A DNA stretch of 64,000 bases from Riemerella columbina DSM 16469 (lineage in GTDB: Bacteria > Bacteroidota > Bacteroidia > Flavobacteriales > Weeksellaceae): positions 62,001-126,000 of the forward strand of contig NZ_KB894229.1 in NCBI RefSeq assembly GCF_000374405.1, in the 5' to 3' direction. Both the position numbers and the translations under genes were made by a program. Every line of letters begins with the position of its first letter. Position 1 is the stretch's first letter. Positions 35,081 to 44,326 of this stretch are shown here, piece by piece. The notes under the pieces were generated by a model. That model saw only the letters and a list, made by a program, of their open reading frames with translations. It ran no database searches and was not told the DNA's origin.

Positions 35081-36541
35081 TTATTTAGACATGGCTTTAT
35101 AGAGTTCTACAATCGTTTCTTTATCATCAAAATGATGCTTTTTCCCATTAATATCTTGATAGGTTTCGTGTCCTTTTCCTGCCACTAGGACAATATCTTT
35201 GGGTTCTGCAAATTTTATCGCCATTTTTATCGCTTCCTTTCGGTCTGGCACTACGGTATATTTGCTATAATGCTGGGGTTCTATACCCGCTTCTATGCCT
35301 TTGATGATTTGCTGTGGGTCTTCCGTGCGTGGATTATCCGAAGTAATGATAGACAAGGTGGATTTTTGGGTGGCTATTTTTCCCATTTCTGGGCGTTTTT
35401 CTGTATCTCTATCCCCACCACAACCAAACACGGTAATCAGGCGTTCATTTTTTGTTCTAATTTCATTAATGGCATCTAAGGTATTAGCCAACGCATCTGG
35501 CGTATGGGCATAATCTACAATAAAGAAAATACCACCATCGGATTTTAAAGTTTCAAATCGCCCATTAACACGCTGAAGTTTCGACATGGCTTGGAGTACT
35601 TCCACCTCATCAAAACCAAGTTCTTGGGTTATTGCAAATACCAATAATAAGTTATAGACATTAAACTTTCCTGTAAGCGTAGTCCAAAATTCATGACCAT
35701 TAAAATTAAGCAACATGCCATTAAAATCAGCCTCCAATAGCCTACCATGATAGTCTGCCATGGTTTTCATAGCGTAGGATTTTTTAGTCGCTTTGGTATT
35801 TTGAAGCATCACCATCCCGTTTTTATCATCTATATTGGTAATCGCCGTTGCTGATGCGGGTAAATGGTCAAAAAATAATTTTTTAGTATTGAGATAATCC
35901 AAAAAGGTTTTATGATAATCCAGATGGTCGTGCGTGATATTGGTAAATCCTGCCACCGAAAAATTTAGTCCATTAATTCTTCCTTGATGAATGCCATGTG
36001 AAGACACTTCCATAAAAGCATATTCACAACCTTCTTCTACCGCCTGAGCAAGAATTTTATTTAAAGTTACCACATCTGGTGTGGTATGTGTAGATGGCAA
36101 AACGGTATCGCCAATTCTATATTCTACCGTAGAAATTAAAGCGGAAGGGTAGCCCAATAATTTAAACACATCAAACAAAAGTGTAGACACTGAAGTCTTA
36201 CCATTAGTCCCTGTAACACCAATTAATTTCAAACGCTCCGAAGGATTGCCATAAAAGTTCGATGCCAAAATCCCCAAAGTTTCCGCAGAATTTTTAACTT
36301 GAATATACACCACGCCCTCTACCAATTCACTTGGTAGCTCTTCGCATACGATGGCTTTAGCACCTTTCTCAATAGCAGAGGCTATAAATTGATGACCGTC
36401 TGCCACTGTGCCTTTAATTGCCACATACATTGCACCATCGGTTACCTTTCGGCTATCGAAAACCAAAGACGAAACTTCTGTATTCAAATCACCTTGATGC
36501 TGAATAATGCCGATATGTTGTATTAAAGAATTGATGTTCAT
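35081..36541 (-). CDS. murE: UDP-MurNAc-tripeptide synthetase MurE
   Basis: Adds the third residue of the stem peptide. The 486-residue protein has the ATP loop IGVTGTNGKTSVSTLLFD (about 107-124), the UMT-binding FTNITHDHLDYH and the substrate-selecting motif SDNPRTEDP. DNPR is the motif of meso-diaminopimelate-adding enzymes, so the wall is predicted to be the DAP type. It follows ftsI by 7 bases. MurF, normally the next ligase, is not in this cluster. Confidence 0.97.
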   Translation of the reverse strand: MNINSLIQHIGIIQHQGDLNTEVSSLVFDSRKVTDGAMYVAIKGTVADGHQFIASAIEKGAKAIVCEELPSELVEGVVYIQVKNSAETLGILASNFYGNPSERLKLIGVTGTNGKTSVSTLLFDVFKLLGYPSALISTVEYRIGDTVLPSTHTTPDVVTLNKILAQAVEEGCEYAFMEVSSHGIHQGRINGLNFSVAGFTNITHDHLDYHKTFLDYLNTKKLFFDHLPASATAITNIDDKNGMVMLQNTKATKKSYAMKTMADYHGRLLEADFNGMLLNFNGHEFWTTLTGKFNVYNLLLVFAITQELGFDEVEVLQAMSKLQRVNGRFETLKSDGGIFFIVDYAHTPDALANTLDAINEIRTKNERLITVFGCGGDRDTEKRPEMGKIATQKSTLSIITSDNPRTEDPQQIIKGIEAGIEPQHYSKYTVVPDRKEAIKMAIKFAEPKDIVLVAGKGHETYQDINGKKHHFDDKETIVELYKAMSK

Positions 36542-36548
36542 TCTGCTT

Positions 36549-38543
36549 TTATTTTTGAAGTGTCAAATAAATTTTTTGGTCTTTTTTAATATAAGTCCCT
36601 TCTTGCGGAAATTGGTTTATAATTTTCCCAACACCCTCATATTCTACTCTATAACCTAAGTTTTCCAATTGAGGAATCACATTTTTGCCTATCATATTTT
36701 TAAGATTAGGCATTCGGTGGTTTTCAATTTTAATTTTTACTTGATGTGGCATCATCTTTTTAAGGTCTACCTTCTTCTCTACCAACAATGCTTTTTCTAC
36801 ATTGAGTGGTGTTTTTAGGAAAGTTTTCCCTGCAATTTCCTTAAAGACTGGCGCTGCTACGGTTGAGCCATAGTAACCTTTTGTTACATCAGGCTCGCTA
36901 ATCATCACATAACAAGTGTATTTAGGATTATCCGACGGATAAAACCCCGCGAACGATGCACGGTATTTTTTAGTCCCTTTTTTCCAATATTCAAACCTTG
37001 CCGTTCCCGTTTTTCCTGCCATTTTTAGGTTTGGGGTAAAGATACTGCGTGCCGTCCCTTTTTCCACAGCTTTTGTTAAAGCATGGGTCATCATTTCTAT
37101 TGCTTTGTCCGAAGCCATTTTCTCTACCATGACTTCTGGTTGGGCTTCATATTTTACTTTACCATCCTTCATTACCTTTTCTATAAATAATGGTTTTAGC
37201 ATTTTCCCTTTATTGGCAATCCCATTATAAAAAGTGGCAAGTTGCAACAGATTAAAGTTGGTAGAATAGCCGTAAGAAATAGATGCTAAAGTTGCTGCAT
37301 TCCAACGCGGATTTTTAGGTGTAACGATTTTGGGGGTTGAAATTCCCGGCAATTCGATATCCATCGCATCAAACAATTTCCATCGTCTTAAATGGTCTAG
37401 AAATATTTTAGGGTCTTTAGCGTAATATTTAGTAATCAATTTCGCAGTTCCTACATTGCTAGATTTAGCCAATACATCGCTGATTTCGTAAGTACCACCG
37501 CCATGCCCATCACTAATGGTCTGTCCTGCATAAGTCCAAACGCCATTGCCTACATTCACTTTGGTGTTTTCATCTATAAAACCATCGTCCATCCCCGCCA
37601 ATAACGATACTGTCTTAAATGTAGACCCTGGTTCTAAATTATCTTTTATGGCATAATTATAAGAATCCACATACACGCCCGGTTCTTTTTTTCTAAGATT
37701 AACCATCGCTTTTACTTTCCCTGTATTTGTTTCCATCACAATCACGGTTCCATGTTCAGCATCAAATTCTGCCAACTGTTTGGATAGCGCAGAGTGGGCA
37801 ATATCTTGAATCCTTAAATCTAAAGTCGTATATACATCATTTCCATCTACAGGTTCTACAATTTTCCAATAATCTATGGGTTTCCATTGGGACGCATTCA
37901 CTCTTTGCTCAAACCGGCTCCCATCTTTACCAGATAAGTATTTGCTGAATGCCCATTCTAATCCGTAGTGGTAATTGCCCTCATCTACCCCAATCGTTCC
38001 GCGTCCTATTTTTGCTGTTGCCAACTCTCGCTGGAATCTTTTTTCCACAATGAAGCCCCCTTTGTTTTTACCTTTATTAAATATTGGAAACTGCTTAATG
38101 CGTTCGTATTCATCAAAATCCAAATCTCTTACCAATAAATAATATTGATTTCCATAGCCTCTCTGCTTATCAAACTTAGCTCTAAAATAAGACCTCGGTT
38201 TCCCAAACATTTTACCGAGAGAATCCGTTAATGCACTAATGTTATTTTTGTAAAGCGAATCACGCATAGTTTTGAAATCCAAATAGATATCATATCGCAT
38301 CACCGTAGTGGCTAGAATAGATCCATCGGCGGCATAGAGGTTGCCTCGTGCTGCTTTAAGGGTGGCTTGGCGATAATCTCTATTGATATAATCTGCCTTT
38401 ATTTCTTCTACATTGGTATTTTGCAATACGAAAATTCTACCCACAAACACCACAAACATCACTAAAGCAACCAACCCGAAGCCGTAGCCCCAGAGCAGCA
38501 TTTTTTTTCTTTTTTGCTCAAAAGTGTTGGTATTATTTTTCAT
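36549..38543 (-). CDS. ftsI: Septal penicillin-binding protein FtsI (PBP3) with PASTA domain
   Basis: Class B PBP, the septal transpeptidase. The 664-residue protein has one N-terminal membrane span (about 17-40), the dimerisation domain, and the transpeptidase domain with S307xxK310 (EPGSTFKTVS), S361SN (AKSSNVGTAK) and K511TG (AGKTGTARFEY). Unlike proteobacterial FtsI it ends in a PASTA domain (about 605-664, PNLKNMIGKNVIPQLENLGYRVEY). Its start overlaps the end of ftsL by 11 bases. Confidence 0.97.
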   Translation of the reverse strand: MKNNTNTFEQKRKKMLLWGYGFGLVALVMFVVFVGRIFVLQNTNVEEIKADYINRDYRQATLKAARGNLYAADGSILATTVMRYDIYLDFKTMRDSLYKNNISALTDSLGKMFGKPRSYFRAKFDKQRGYGNQYYLLVRDLDFDEYERIKQFPIFNKGKNKGGFIVEKRFQRELATAKIGRGTIGVDEGNYHYGLEWAFSKYLSGKDGSRFEQRVNASQWKPIDYWKIVEPVDGNDVYTTLDLRIQDIAHSALSKQLAEFDAEHGTVIVMETNTGKVKAMVNLRKKEPGVYVDSYNYAIKDNLEPGSTFKTVSLLAGMDDGFIDENTKVNVGNGVWTYAGQTISDGHGGGTYEISDVLAKSSNVGTAKLITKYYAKDPKIFLDHLRRWKLFDAMDIELPGISTPKIVTPKNPRWNAATLASISYGYSTNFNLLQLATFYNGIANKGKMLKPLFIEKVMKDGKVKYEAQPEVMVEKMASDKAIEMMTHALTKAVEKGTARSIFTPNLKMAGKTGTARFEYWKKGTKKYRASFAGFYPSDNPKYTCYVMISEPDVTKGYYGSTVAAPVFKEIAGKTFLKTPLNVEKALLVEKKVDLKKMMPHQVKIKIENHRMPNLKNMIGKNVIPQLENLGYRVEYEGVGKIINQFPQEGTYIKKDQKIYLTLQK

Positions 38544-38889
38544 TGGTAGAATCTATTTTTATAATCAGTTTATGCGGGTGGCTCTCTAGTGGCATCAATG
38601 AATCTTTTAGCATCTCCTTTCCCAGTTCACTTTCTAATTTTATTTTAATCAATCGACTCTGAGCATAAGCATTTCTCGATTTGTATTCTTCCGTTTGTTC
38701 TTTTAAAGCATTGATTTTCTTTATTTTTTTATTAACCAAATGGTTGGTATAAATAATACCACACATCATTGCAGCGAGAAGAAGAAGGTATTTATAGTGC
38801 GGTCTAATCTCATCACGATTCAGAAAATTCCCCTTCACAATATCGCCAAAGGTCAGTTTCTTCTTTTTATAAGTTGGTTTTCTCGCCAT
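38533..38889 (-). CDS. ftsL: FtsL-like cell division protein
   Basis: A 118-residue bitopic protein: lysine-rich cytoplasmic N-terminus (PTYKKKKLTFGDIVKGN), one membrane span (about residues 33-51, YLLLLAAMMCGIIYTNHLV) and a coiled-coil-like periplasmic part. The sequence is poorly conserved, but topology, size and place between rsmH and ftsI are those of FtsL in Bacteroidota. It overlaps ftsI by 11 bases. Confidence 0.88.
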   Translation of the reverse strand: MARKPTYKKKKLTFGDIVKGNFLNRDEIRPHYKYLLLLAAMMCGIIYTNHLVNKKIKKINALKEQTEEYKSRNAYAQSRLIKIKLESELGKEMLKDSLMPLESHPHKLIIKIDSTNEK

Positions 38890-38908
38890 TTCTAACTCTT
38901 CCTAAACT

Positions 38909-39802
38909 TTAATTTTTAATCCCTACTCTCATTTTAGCACTTCGTGCTCTAGAATTTTGCTCTATTTCCTCATCACTCGGAATAATTGCCTTGGTTTGTA
39001 ACAACTCAAAAGGCTTATGATAATTTCCAAAAATATCGCGCTCTGGCTCTCCTTCAAACATCCCATTCTTTAGAAAACGCTTTACCAACCTATCTTCCAA
39101 CGAATGGTAAGAAATCACTACTAATCTCCCACCTGGCTTTAGCACATTGTAAGCCTGCTGCAACATATCCTTTAAAGCATCTAGCTCTTGGTTTACCTCA
39201 ATTCTTATCGCTTGAAATAATTGGGCAAAAAATTTATTTCTTCTATTAGGTGGCAAATAGTCAAACAAAGCCTTTAAATCTTCCGTAGTTTCAATTTTTT
39301 TAGTTTTTCGATGATGTACAATTTCTCTAGCCAATTTCCTAGCCTCTCGCAATTCTCCATAATAATAGAAAATATCTGCCAGCTGATGCTCCTCATACTC
39401 ATTCACCACCTCTTGGGCATTGAGTTTTTGCATGGCGTTCATTCGCATATCCAGCGGTGCATTACTTCTTGTCGAAAACCCACGCTCTGCGGCATCAAAC
39501 TGATGCGAAGACACACCTAAATCCGCTAACACCCCATCCACTTCATTAACGCCGTAGAGCATTAAAGAATTTTCTAAAAACCTAAAATTTTGATTAATTA
39601 AAGTAAATCTTTGGTCTTCAAACTGATTATTTATCGCGTCTAAATCTTGGTCGAAAGCATATAATTTACCTTCCGCAGATAAACGAGATACAATCTCGCG
39701 AGAATGCCCACCACCCCCAAAGGTACAATCTACATATATCCCGCTACTATTAGTAACGAGCGTTTCCACACTTTCCTTTAATAATACTGGCTGATGATAC
39801 AC
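38909..39802 (-). CDS. rsmH: 16S rRNA (cytosine-1402-N4)-methyltransferase
   Basis: SAM-dependent methyltransferase of the small-subunit rRNA. The 297-residue protein begins MYHQPVLLKESVETLVTNSSGIYVDCTFGGGGHSREIVSRL with the SAM-binding glycine motif (CTFGGGGH), followed by GVLADLGVSSHQFD, ERGFSTRSNAPLDMRM and the C-terminal VVISYHSLEDRLVKRFLK. Sits 13 bases after mraZ, the invariant neighbour. Confidence 0.97.
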   Translation of the reverse strand: MYHQPVLLKESVETLVTNSSGIYVDCTFGGGGHSREIVSRLSAEGKLYAFDQDLDAINNQFEDQRFTLINQNFRFLENSLMLYGVNEVDGVLADLGVSSHQFDAAERGFSTRSNAPLDMRMNAMQKLNAQEVVNEYEEHQLADIFYYYGELREARKLAREIVHHRKTKKIETTEDLKALFDYLPPNRRNKFFAQLFQAIRIEVNQELDALKDMLQQAYNVLKPGGRLVVISYHSLEDRLVKRFLKNGMFEGEPERDIFGNYHKPFELLQTKAIIPSDEEIEQNSRARSAKMRVGIKN

Positions 39803-39815
39803 TGCTATCTATTTT

Positions 39816-40280
39816 TTAAAAATCAAAATCCTCTATATTCCCCATAATTTCTTCTGCACGCTCGGCAAAATCTTTTTCATTATAGCGAATATTATCTTCG
39901 TATTGGGCTTTATCCCAAATTTCAAAATATTCCCCTGCTCCAGAAATCACGATATCCGACTGCAAACCTGCAAAAGATTTTAAATCTTTAGGAATTAAAA
40001 TCCGACCTACTTTATCCGTTTCTACCGTCTTCACACCTGCTGTAAATAACCTAATAAAATCCGTATTTTTCTTTTTAAAACGATTGATACGGCTGAGTTT
40101 TTCCATAAGTTTTTGCCACGGTTGTTGCGGGTACACTTCTAGGCAATTTTGAAACACAGAACGCTTCACCACAAGGTATTCGCCTTGCAATGTGGATAGA
40201 TGTTTCGCTAAAGCGACAGGCAATTTCATTCGCCCTTTGCTATCTATCTTACACTCATATGTTTCAAAAAAATAATTCAC
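39816..40280 (-). CDS. mraZ: Transcriptional regulator MraZ
   Basis: AbrB-fold DNA-binding protein that controls the dcw cluster. A GTG at 40280 is chosen as start: it gives the conserved N-terminus NYFFETYECKIDSKGRMKLP and a 154-residue protein, whereas the upstream ATG at 40319 would place the operator and -7 box inside the gene. Two SpoVT/AbrB repeats are seen (residues 6-50 and about 75-125, VETDKVGRILIPKDLK). First gene of the 13-gene cluster. The -7 box ends only 6 bases before the GTG, so the mRNA may be leaderless. Confidence 0.93.
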   Translation of the reverse strand: MNYFFETYECKIDSKGRMKLPVALAKHLSTLQGEYLVVKRSVFQNCLEVYPQQPWQKLMEKLSRINRFKKKNTDFIRLFTAGVKTVETDKVGRILIPKDLKSFAGLQSDIVISGAGEYFEIWDKAQYEDNIRYNEKDFAERAEEIMGNIEDFDF

Positions 40281-40286
40281 CTGGTA

Positions 40287-40294
40287 CAAAATTA
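40287..40294 (-). promoter_or_regulatory. -7 box of the dcw cluster promoter
   Basis: Complement reads TAATTTTG; six bases separate it from the GTG start of mraZ. The nearest TTTG-like -33 element (complement of 40307-40310) is only 12 bases away, so the -33 is uncertain. Confidence 0.5.
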
Positions 40295-40304
40295 TATAAT
40301 ATTT

Positions 40305-40329
40305 TCCAAAAATTACCACTTTTTACCAC
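40305..40329 (-). promoter_or_regulatory. MraZ operator (10-bp-periodic GTGGT repeats)
   Basis: On the minus strand GTGGT occurs at 40329-40325 and 40319-40315 and a degenerate TTGGA at 40309-40305, exactly ten bases apart. This is the repeat spacing of MraZ binding sites in E. coli (TGGGN repeats with N5 spacers). It lies directly upstream of the -7 box, where a bound octameric MraZ would block RNA polymerase. Confidence 0.7.
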
Positions 40330-40488
40330 TTTGTGGATAAGTTTTTAAAAATCTCTAACTCATTGATTATCCAAATACAAACTTAAAACCCATTTCAATT
40401 AGTCCCTAAACCTTATGAATATCAGCAAATTTTTTATATACCAGTAAGAAAAAAGGCAGTTTAGTAGGTCGGTTTAATCTATAATTTG

Positions 40489-40496
40489 TATTTTTG
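40489..40496 (+). promoter_or_regulatory. -7 box of alpha/beta-hydrolase promoter
   Basis: TATTTTTG, 20 bases before the ATG at 40517. The rest of the gap 40330-40488 shows nothing else I can name. Confidence 0.5.
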
Positions 40497-40516
40497 CGAG
40501 GTTTAGTAATGTTTTT

Positions 40517-41284
40517 ATGATATTTAAAACTAAAAAAGAAAAGAAATTCAGTTACATCGAAGAAGGGGAAGGACATCCAATCGTCCTACTTCATGGACTT
40601 ATGGGTGGCTTGAGTAATTTTGATGACACCATCTCCTATTTCTCACAGAGAGGTTATAGAGTATTGGCGCCCGTGTTACCCGTTTATGATTTGCCTATTC
40701 TGAACACCAACCTTACGGCTATTTCTAAATTTGTAGCCAAATTCATTCAGCAAGAACTGGGCGGGGAGCCTGTCACTTTAACTGGGAACTCTATGGGAGG
40801 ACATATCGGTATTATCCTAACTTTAGCAAAGCCAGAATTGGTAAAACATTTGGTACTTACAGGAAGTTCGGGACTTTATGAAAAATCATTTGGGGATAGC
40901 TTTCCAAGAAAAGGCGACAAAGATTATATCCGCAAAAAAACACAAGAGGTATTCTACAACCCCGATGTAGCCACAGACGAATTAGTAGATGAAGTATTTG
41001 ATGTGGTAAATGATAGAATGAAGGGCATTAAAACCGTAATGCTCGCCCGAAGCGCCATCAAACACAATATGCTGAAAGATTTGCCAAAAATCTCTTGTCC
41101 TACCTGCATCATCTGGGGAAAACAAGATAATGTAACCCCACCCGAGGTGGCAGAAGATATGCACAAACACATTCCAAATTCTGACCTCTATTGGATAGAC
41201 GAATGTGGACATGCCGCTATGATGGAAAAACCAGAAGAATTCAACGATATTCTATACCACTGGCTAAAAAAAGTAGAAGCATAA
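40517..41284 (+). CDS. Alpha/beta-fold hydrolase
   Basis: A 255-residue serine hydrolase. Oxyanion region VLLHGLMGGLSNFDD (about 24-38), nucleophile elbow TGNSMGGHIG with Ser in GNSMGG (about residue 94), catalytic Asp near WGKQDNVTPP and His in DECGHAAMMEKPEEF (about 233). No signal peptide; the substrate cannot be predicted. It is followed after 45 bases by engB, with a small hairpin between. Confidence 0.88.
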   Translation: MIFKTKKEKKFSYIEEGEGHPIVLLHGLMGGLSNFDDTISYFSQRGYRVLAPVLPVYDLPILNTNLTAISKFVAKFIQQELGGEPVTLTGNSMGGHIGIILTLAKPELVKHLVLTGSSGLYEKSFGDSFPRKGDKDYIRKKTQEVFYNPDVATDELVDEVFDVVNDRMKGIKTVMLARSAIKHNMLKDLPKISCPTCIIWGKQDNVTPPEVAEDMHKHIPNSDLYWIDECGHAAMMEKPEEFNDILYHWLKKVEA

Positions 41285-41292
41285 AATACACT

Positions 41293-41314
41293 AAGGAAGG
41301 CCACCGTCTTCCTT
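41293..41314 (+). terminator. Weak terminator between hydrolase and engB
   Basis: Seven-base arms AAGGAAG/CTTCCTT with an 8-base loop, followed by TTATATTTTT. Probably partial, because engB starts 15 bases later and no promoter box is evident in between. Confidence 0.5.
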
Positions 41315-41329
41315 TTATATTTTTAAGAT

Positions 41330-41950
41330 ATGATAAAAACTGTAGCCTTTATAAAAAGTAGCCAAAAATGGCAAGAGTGTCCAGAGCCTAATTTACCAGA
41401 GTACGCCTTTATCGGCAGGTCTAATGTAGGCAAATCATCTCTCATCAATGCCTTGACCAATCATAAAGGGTTGGCTAAAACCTCTCAAACCCCTGGGAAA
41501 ACACAACTCATCAACCATTTTTTGGTTAATGACCAGTGGTACCTTACCGACTTACCCGGCTATGGTTATGCTAAAGTCTCAAAATCTATCCGAAAAGATT
41601 TTGAAAAACTAATTACCAACTATATCCTCAATCGAAAAAATTTGGTTAATCTTTTTGTTTTGGTAGATGCCAGACACACGCCTCAAAAAATAGATTTAGA
41701 ATTTATGCAATGGTGTGGCGAAAGTGGCGTTCCTTTTTCTATCGTATTCACGAAAGAGGATAAACTAAAACCCAATGCGGCTCTAAAAAACCAGAATATA
41801 TACACCGATAAACTATTGGAAACTTGGGAACAAACCCCAAAAATGTTTATGACCTCCGCAGAGAAAAAAAGAGGCACTGAGGAACTTCTAGACTATATAG
41901 ACCAAACCAATCAAATGTTAGTAGAAAACAAAGTTCGTTTTGATGGATAA
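41330..41950 (+). CDS. engB: Ribosome-biogenesis GTP-binding protein EngB/YsxC
   Basis: Small TRAFAC GTPase needed for large-subunit assembly. The 206-residue protein has G1 [14 protein letters not shown] (about residues 27-40), G2 at TPGKTQ, G3 [14 protein letters not shown]4 TKEDKL and the G5 TSAEKKRG. The last eight bases overlap the start of the downstream acetyltransferase gene, so the two are likely translated together. Confidence 0.96.
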   Translation: MIKTVAFIKSSQKWQECPEPNLPEYAFIGRSNVGKSSLINALTNHKGLAKTSQTPGKTQLINHFLVNDQWYLTDLPGYGYAKVSKSIRKDFEKLITNYILNRKNLVNLFVLVDARHTPQKIDLEFMQWCGESGVPFSIVFTKEDKLKPNAALKNQNIYTDKLLETWEQTPKMFMTSAEKKRGTEELLDYIDQTNQMLVENKVRFDG

Positions 41951-42404
41951 AATCATTTGGCATATCAGCACTTTTGAAGACCTTACCACCACACAACTTT
42001 ATAAAATTATGGTGGCAAGGCAAGAAGTATTCCTTATAGAACAAAAAGTCTACTATCTCGATGCGGATAATACCGACCAAGTGGCGCTACATCTTTGGGC
42101 AGAACAAAATGGCGATATTCTAGCCTACGCCCGCTTATTTCCTAAAGGTATTAAATATGCTGAAGCCTCTATCGGAAGGGTATTAACGACTTCAAAAGCC
42201 AGAGGTAAAGGAATTGGCAAACAGTTGGTAGCCTACGCCGTAGAGTGTATAGAAAACCGATTGGGTACCAACCAAATTAGAATTTCCGCTCAGGACTACC
42301 TTATCCCTTTTTACCAAACTTACGGTTTTATAGAAACGGATAAAAAATATCTAGAAGACCAACTCCCGCATACGGAAATGGTAAGAAACCCAATAACTCC
42401 TTAA
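41943..42404 (+). CDS. elaA: GNAT acetyltransferase, ElaA family
   Basis: A 153-residue acetyl-CoA-dependent N-acetyltransferase. ATG 41943 is preferred over the TTG three bases before it. ElaA-type features: the N-terminal segment [32 protein letters not shown], the acetyl-CoA loop [23 protein letters not shown] (about 79-101) and the ending [24 protein letters not shown]. Substrate unknown. Starts inside the last codons of engB. Confidence 0.9.
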   Translation: MDKIIWHISTFEDLTTTQLYKIMVARQEVFLIEQKVYYLDADNTDQVALHLWAEQNGDILAYARLFPKGIKYAEASIGRVLTTSKARGKGIGKQLVAYAVECIENRLGTNQIRISAQDYLIPFYQTYGFIETDKKYLEDQLPHTEMVRNPITP

Positions 42405-42456
42405 CATTAAACCAAAAAATTAAATTCATTATATTTAGTCATAAAATATTTTTACA

Positions 42457-44316
42457 ATGAAACGATTCTTCATTTTATTTATCATCAGTTATTCCACTTT
42501 ATTGTTTGCTCAAAAAGGCAAATACTATCAGCAACACGCCGCTTATAAAATGGATATTGATGTAGATGCACAACACTATGCTTATAACGGTAAGCAAACC
42601 TTAACCTACACTAATAATTCCCCAGACGAGTTAAAGGTAGTCTATTTCAACCTATATTGGAACGCATTTAAACCCAATTCCTTAATGGACCAAAGGGTTC
42701 AAAATCAGGGTAACCACGCCGATAAAAGATTAGCCGACAAAAACAAAGCAGGGCAGTTAGTCTCAAGGTTAGCCACTATTCCAAAAGGTGAAGAAGGCGC
42801 TCAAAACATCCACTGGATTAAACAAAATGGCAAAGACCTTAAGTTTGAAATCCAAGAAACGGTCATGAAAGTTTACCTAGACCAGCCATTAAAACCTAAT
42901 AGCAAAACCACTTTCACAATGGAATGGGACGCCAATATCCCATATCAAATCCGTAGAGCAGGTCGCCAAAATCGCGAAGGTATAGAAATGACTATGACGC
43001 AATGGTATCCAAAAATTGCAGAATACGACTACGATGGTTGGGCGACTTTTGACTATGTGGGCAGAGAATTTCACGCCCCTTTTTCCGATTACGAAGTTAA
43101 TATCGCCATAGATGCCAATTATGTGATAGGTGCAGGAGGAACTTTGGAAAACCCAAATCAAGTGAAAGGCTACACCGCCGATCCTAACATAACACCTAAT
43201 AGCGAAGGAAAAGTAACTTGGCACTGGATCGCTAAAAATATCTTAGATTTTGCTTGGGCAGCAGACCCAGATTATAGCGTAGAGCAATTTACGGTGCCAG
43301 ATGGACCAAAAGTTTATTTTGTATACCAAAAATCCGATAAAACTCAATACTGGAGTGAAGCCCAACCGTATATAACTAAATTCTACCAACTGATGAATGC
43401 CAATTTCGGACGCTATGTATACCCTAGCTATGCCTTTATCCAAGGGGGTGATGGCGGTATGGAATATGGCATGTGTACGATGATTCTAGGCGAACATAAA
43501 AGCCTAGAAAGACTCATTGGACTAATGGCACACGAGGGTGGACACTCATGGTACCAGCAAATGCTCGCTACCAATGAGAGCATGAAACCATGGCTAGACG
43601 AAGGTTTTACCAGCTATGCCGAAGACTTTGTAATGTACCAACTCTTTCCAATTCAGAATCCATTGCCTAATCCTTTTGTAGGCGTATTGGATAGTTATAG
43701 AAAATTTGTAAAAACAGATAAAGAAGAGCCTGCCAGCTGGCTAGGTGACCACCACGATGATGCCTCGGCGTATTCCGTAGCCTCTTATACTAAAGGGGAA
43801 CTTTATTTGGTAGAACTCGGTTATATTATGGGGCAAGAAGCCCTACAAAGCACCCTTAGAACTTATTATGATGAATGGGCGCTAAAACACCCATCTGATA
43901 GAGATTTCTTACATATCGCACAAAAAGTTTCGGGTATGGATTTAAAATGGTTTCAGCACTATTGGATTAATACCACTAAAACCATAGACTATGCCATTAA
44001 AAATGTAAAATACAACGAAAGCTCTACCACCATTACATTAGAAAATAAAGGGGAAGTGCCTATGCCTATTGATTTTGGTGTATTAACCAAGGACAAACAA
44101 ATCATCACTTATCATATTCCACTCAATATGATGAGAAGCCCTAAAACTTCAGATTATTTTGGAAGTTTTACCACGCTGCCTTACTGGTGTTGGACATCTA
44201 AAGAATATAGTTTTGAAATTCCTTATGCTAAAAGTCAATTGGCTGCATTAGGGATAGATTTTTCTCAGCGATTAGCCGATGTGGATTTAAGTAATAATTT
44301 CTTAGAAGTAAAATAA
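42457..44316 (+). CDS. Secreted M1-family metallopeptidase
   Basis: Zinc aminopeptidase-like protein of 619 residues with a signal peptide (MKRFFILFIISYSTLLFAQ). N-terminal beta-domain (about 30-230), then the gluzincin domain: GGMEYGMCTMI (a variant of the GxMEN substrate motif), zinc site HEGGHSWYQQM followed 18 residues later by the third ligand in WLDEGFTSYAED. The C-terminal part ends with a beta-sandwich. An imperfect -7 box (TATATTTA, 42430-42437) precedes it by 19 bases. Likely periplasmic or surface-exposed peptide degradation. Confidence 0.92.
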   Translation: MKRFFILFIISYSTLLFAQKGKYYQQHAAYKMDIDVDAQHYAYNGKQTLTYTNNSPDELKVVYFNLYWNAFKPNSLMDQRVQNQGNHADKRLADKNKAGQLVSRLATIPKGEEGAQNIHWIKQNGKDLKFEIQETVMKVYLDQPLKPNSKTTFTMEWDANIPYQIRRAGRQNREGIEMTMTQWYPKIAEYDYDGWATFDYVGREFHAPFSDYEVNIAIDANYVIGAGGTLENPNQVKGYTADPNITPNSEGKVTWHWIAKNILDFAWAADPDYSVEQFTVPDGPKVYFVYQKSDKTQYWSEAQPYITKFYQLMNANFGRYVYPSYAFIQGGDGGMEYGMCTMILGEHKSLERLIGLMAHEGGHSWYQQMLATNESMKPWLDEGFTSYAEDFVMYQLFPIQNPLPNPFVGVLDSYRKFVKTDKEEPASWLGDHHDDASAYSVASYTKGELYLVELGYIMGQEALQSTLRTYYDEWALKHPSDRDFLHIAQKVSGMDLKWFQHYWINTTKTIDYAIKNVKYNESSTTITLENKGEVPMPIDFGVLTKDKQIITYHIPLNMMRSPKTSDYFGSFTTLPYWCWTSKEYSFEIPYAKSQLAALGIDFSQRLADVDLSNNFLEVK

Positions 44317-44326
44317 AACACACGCG

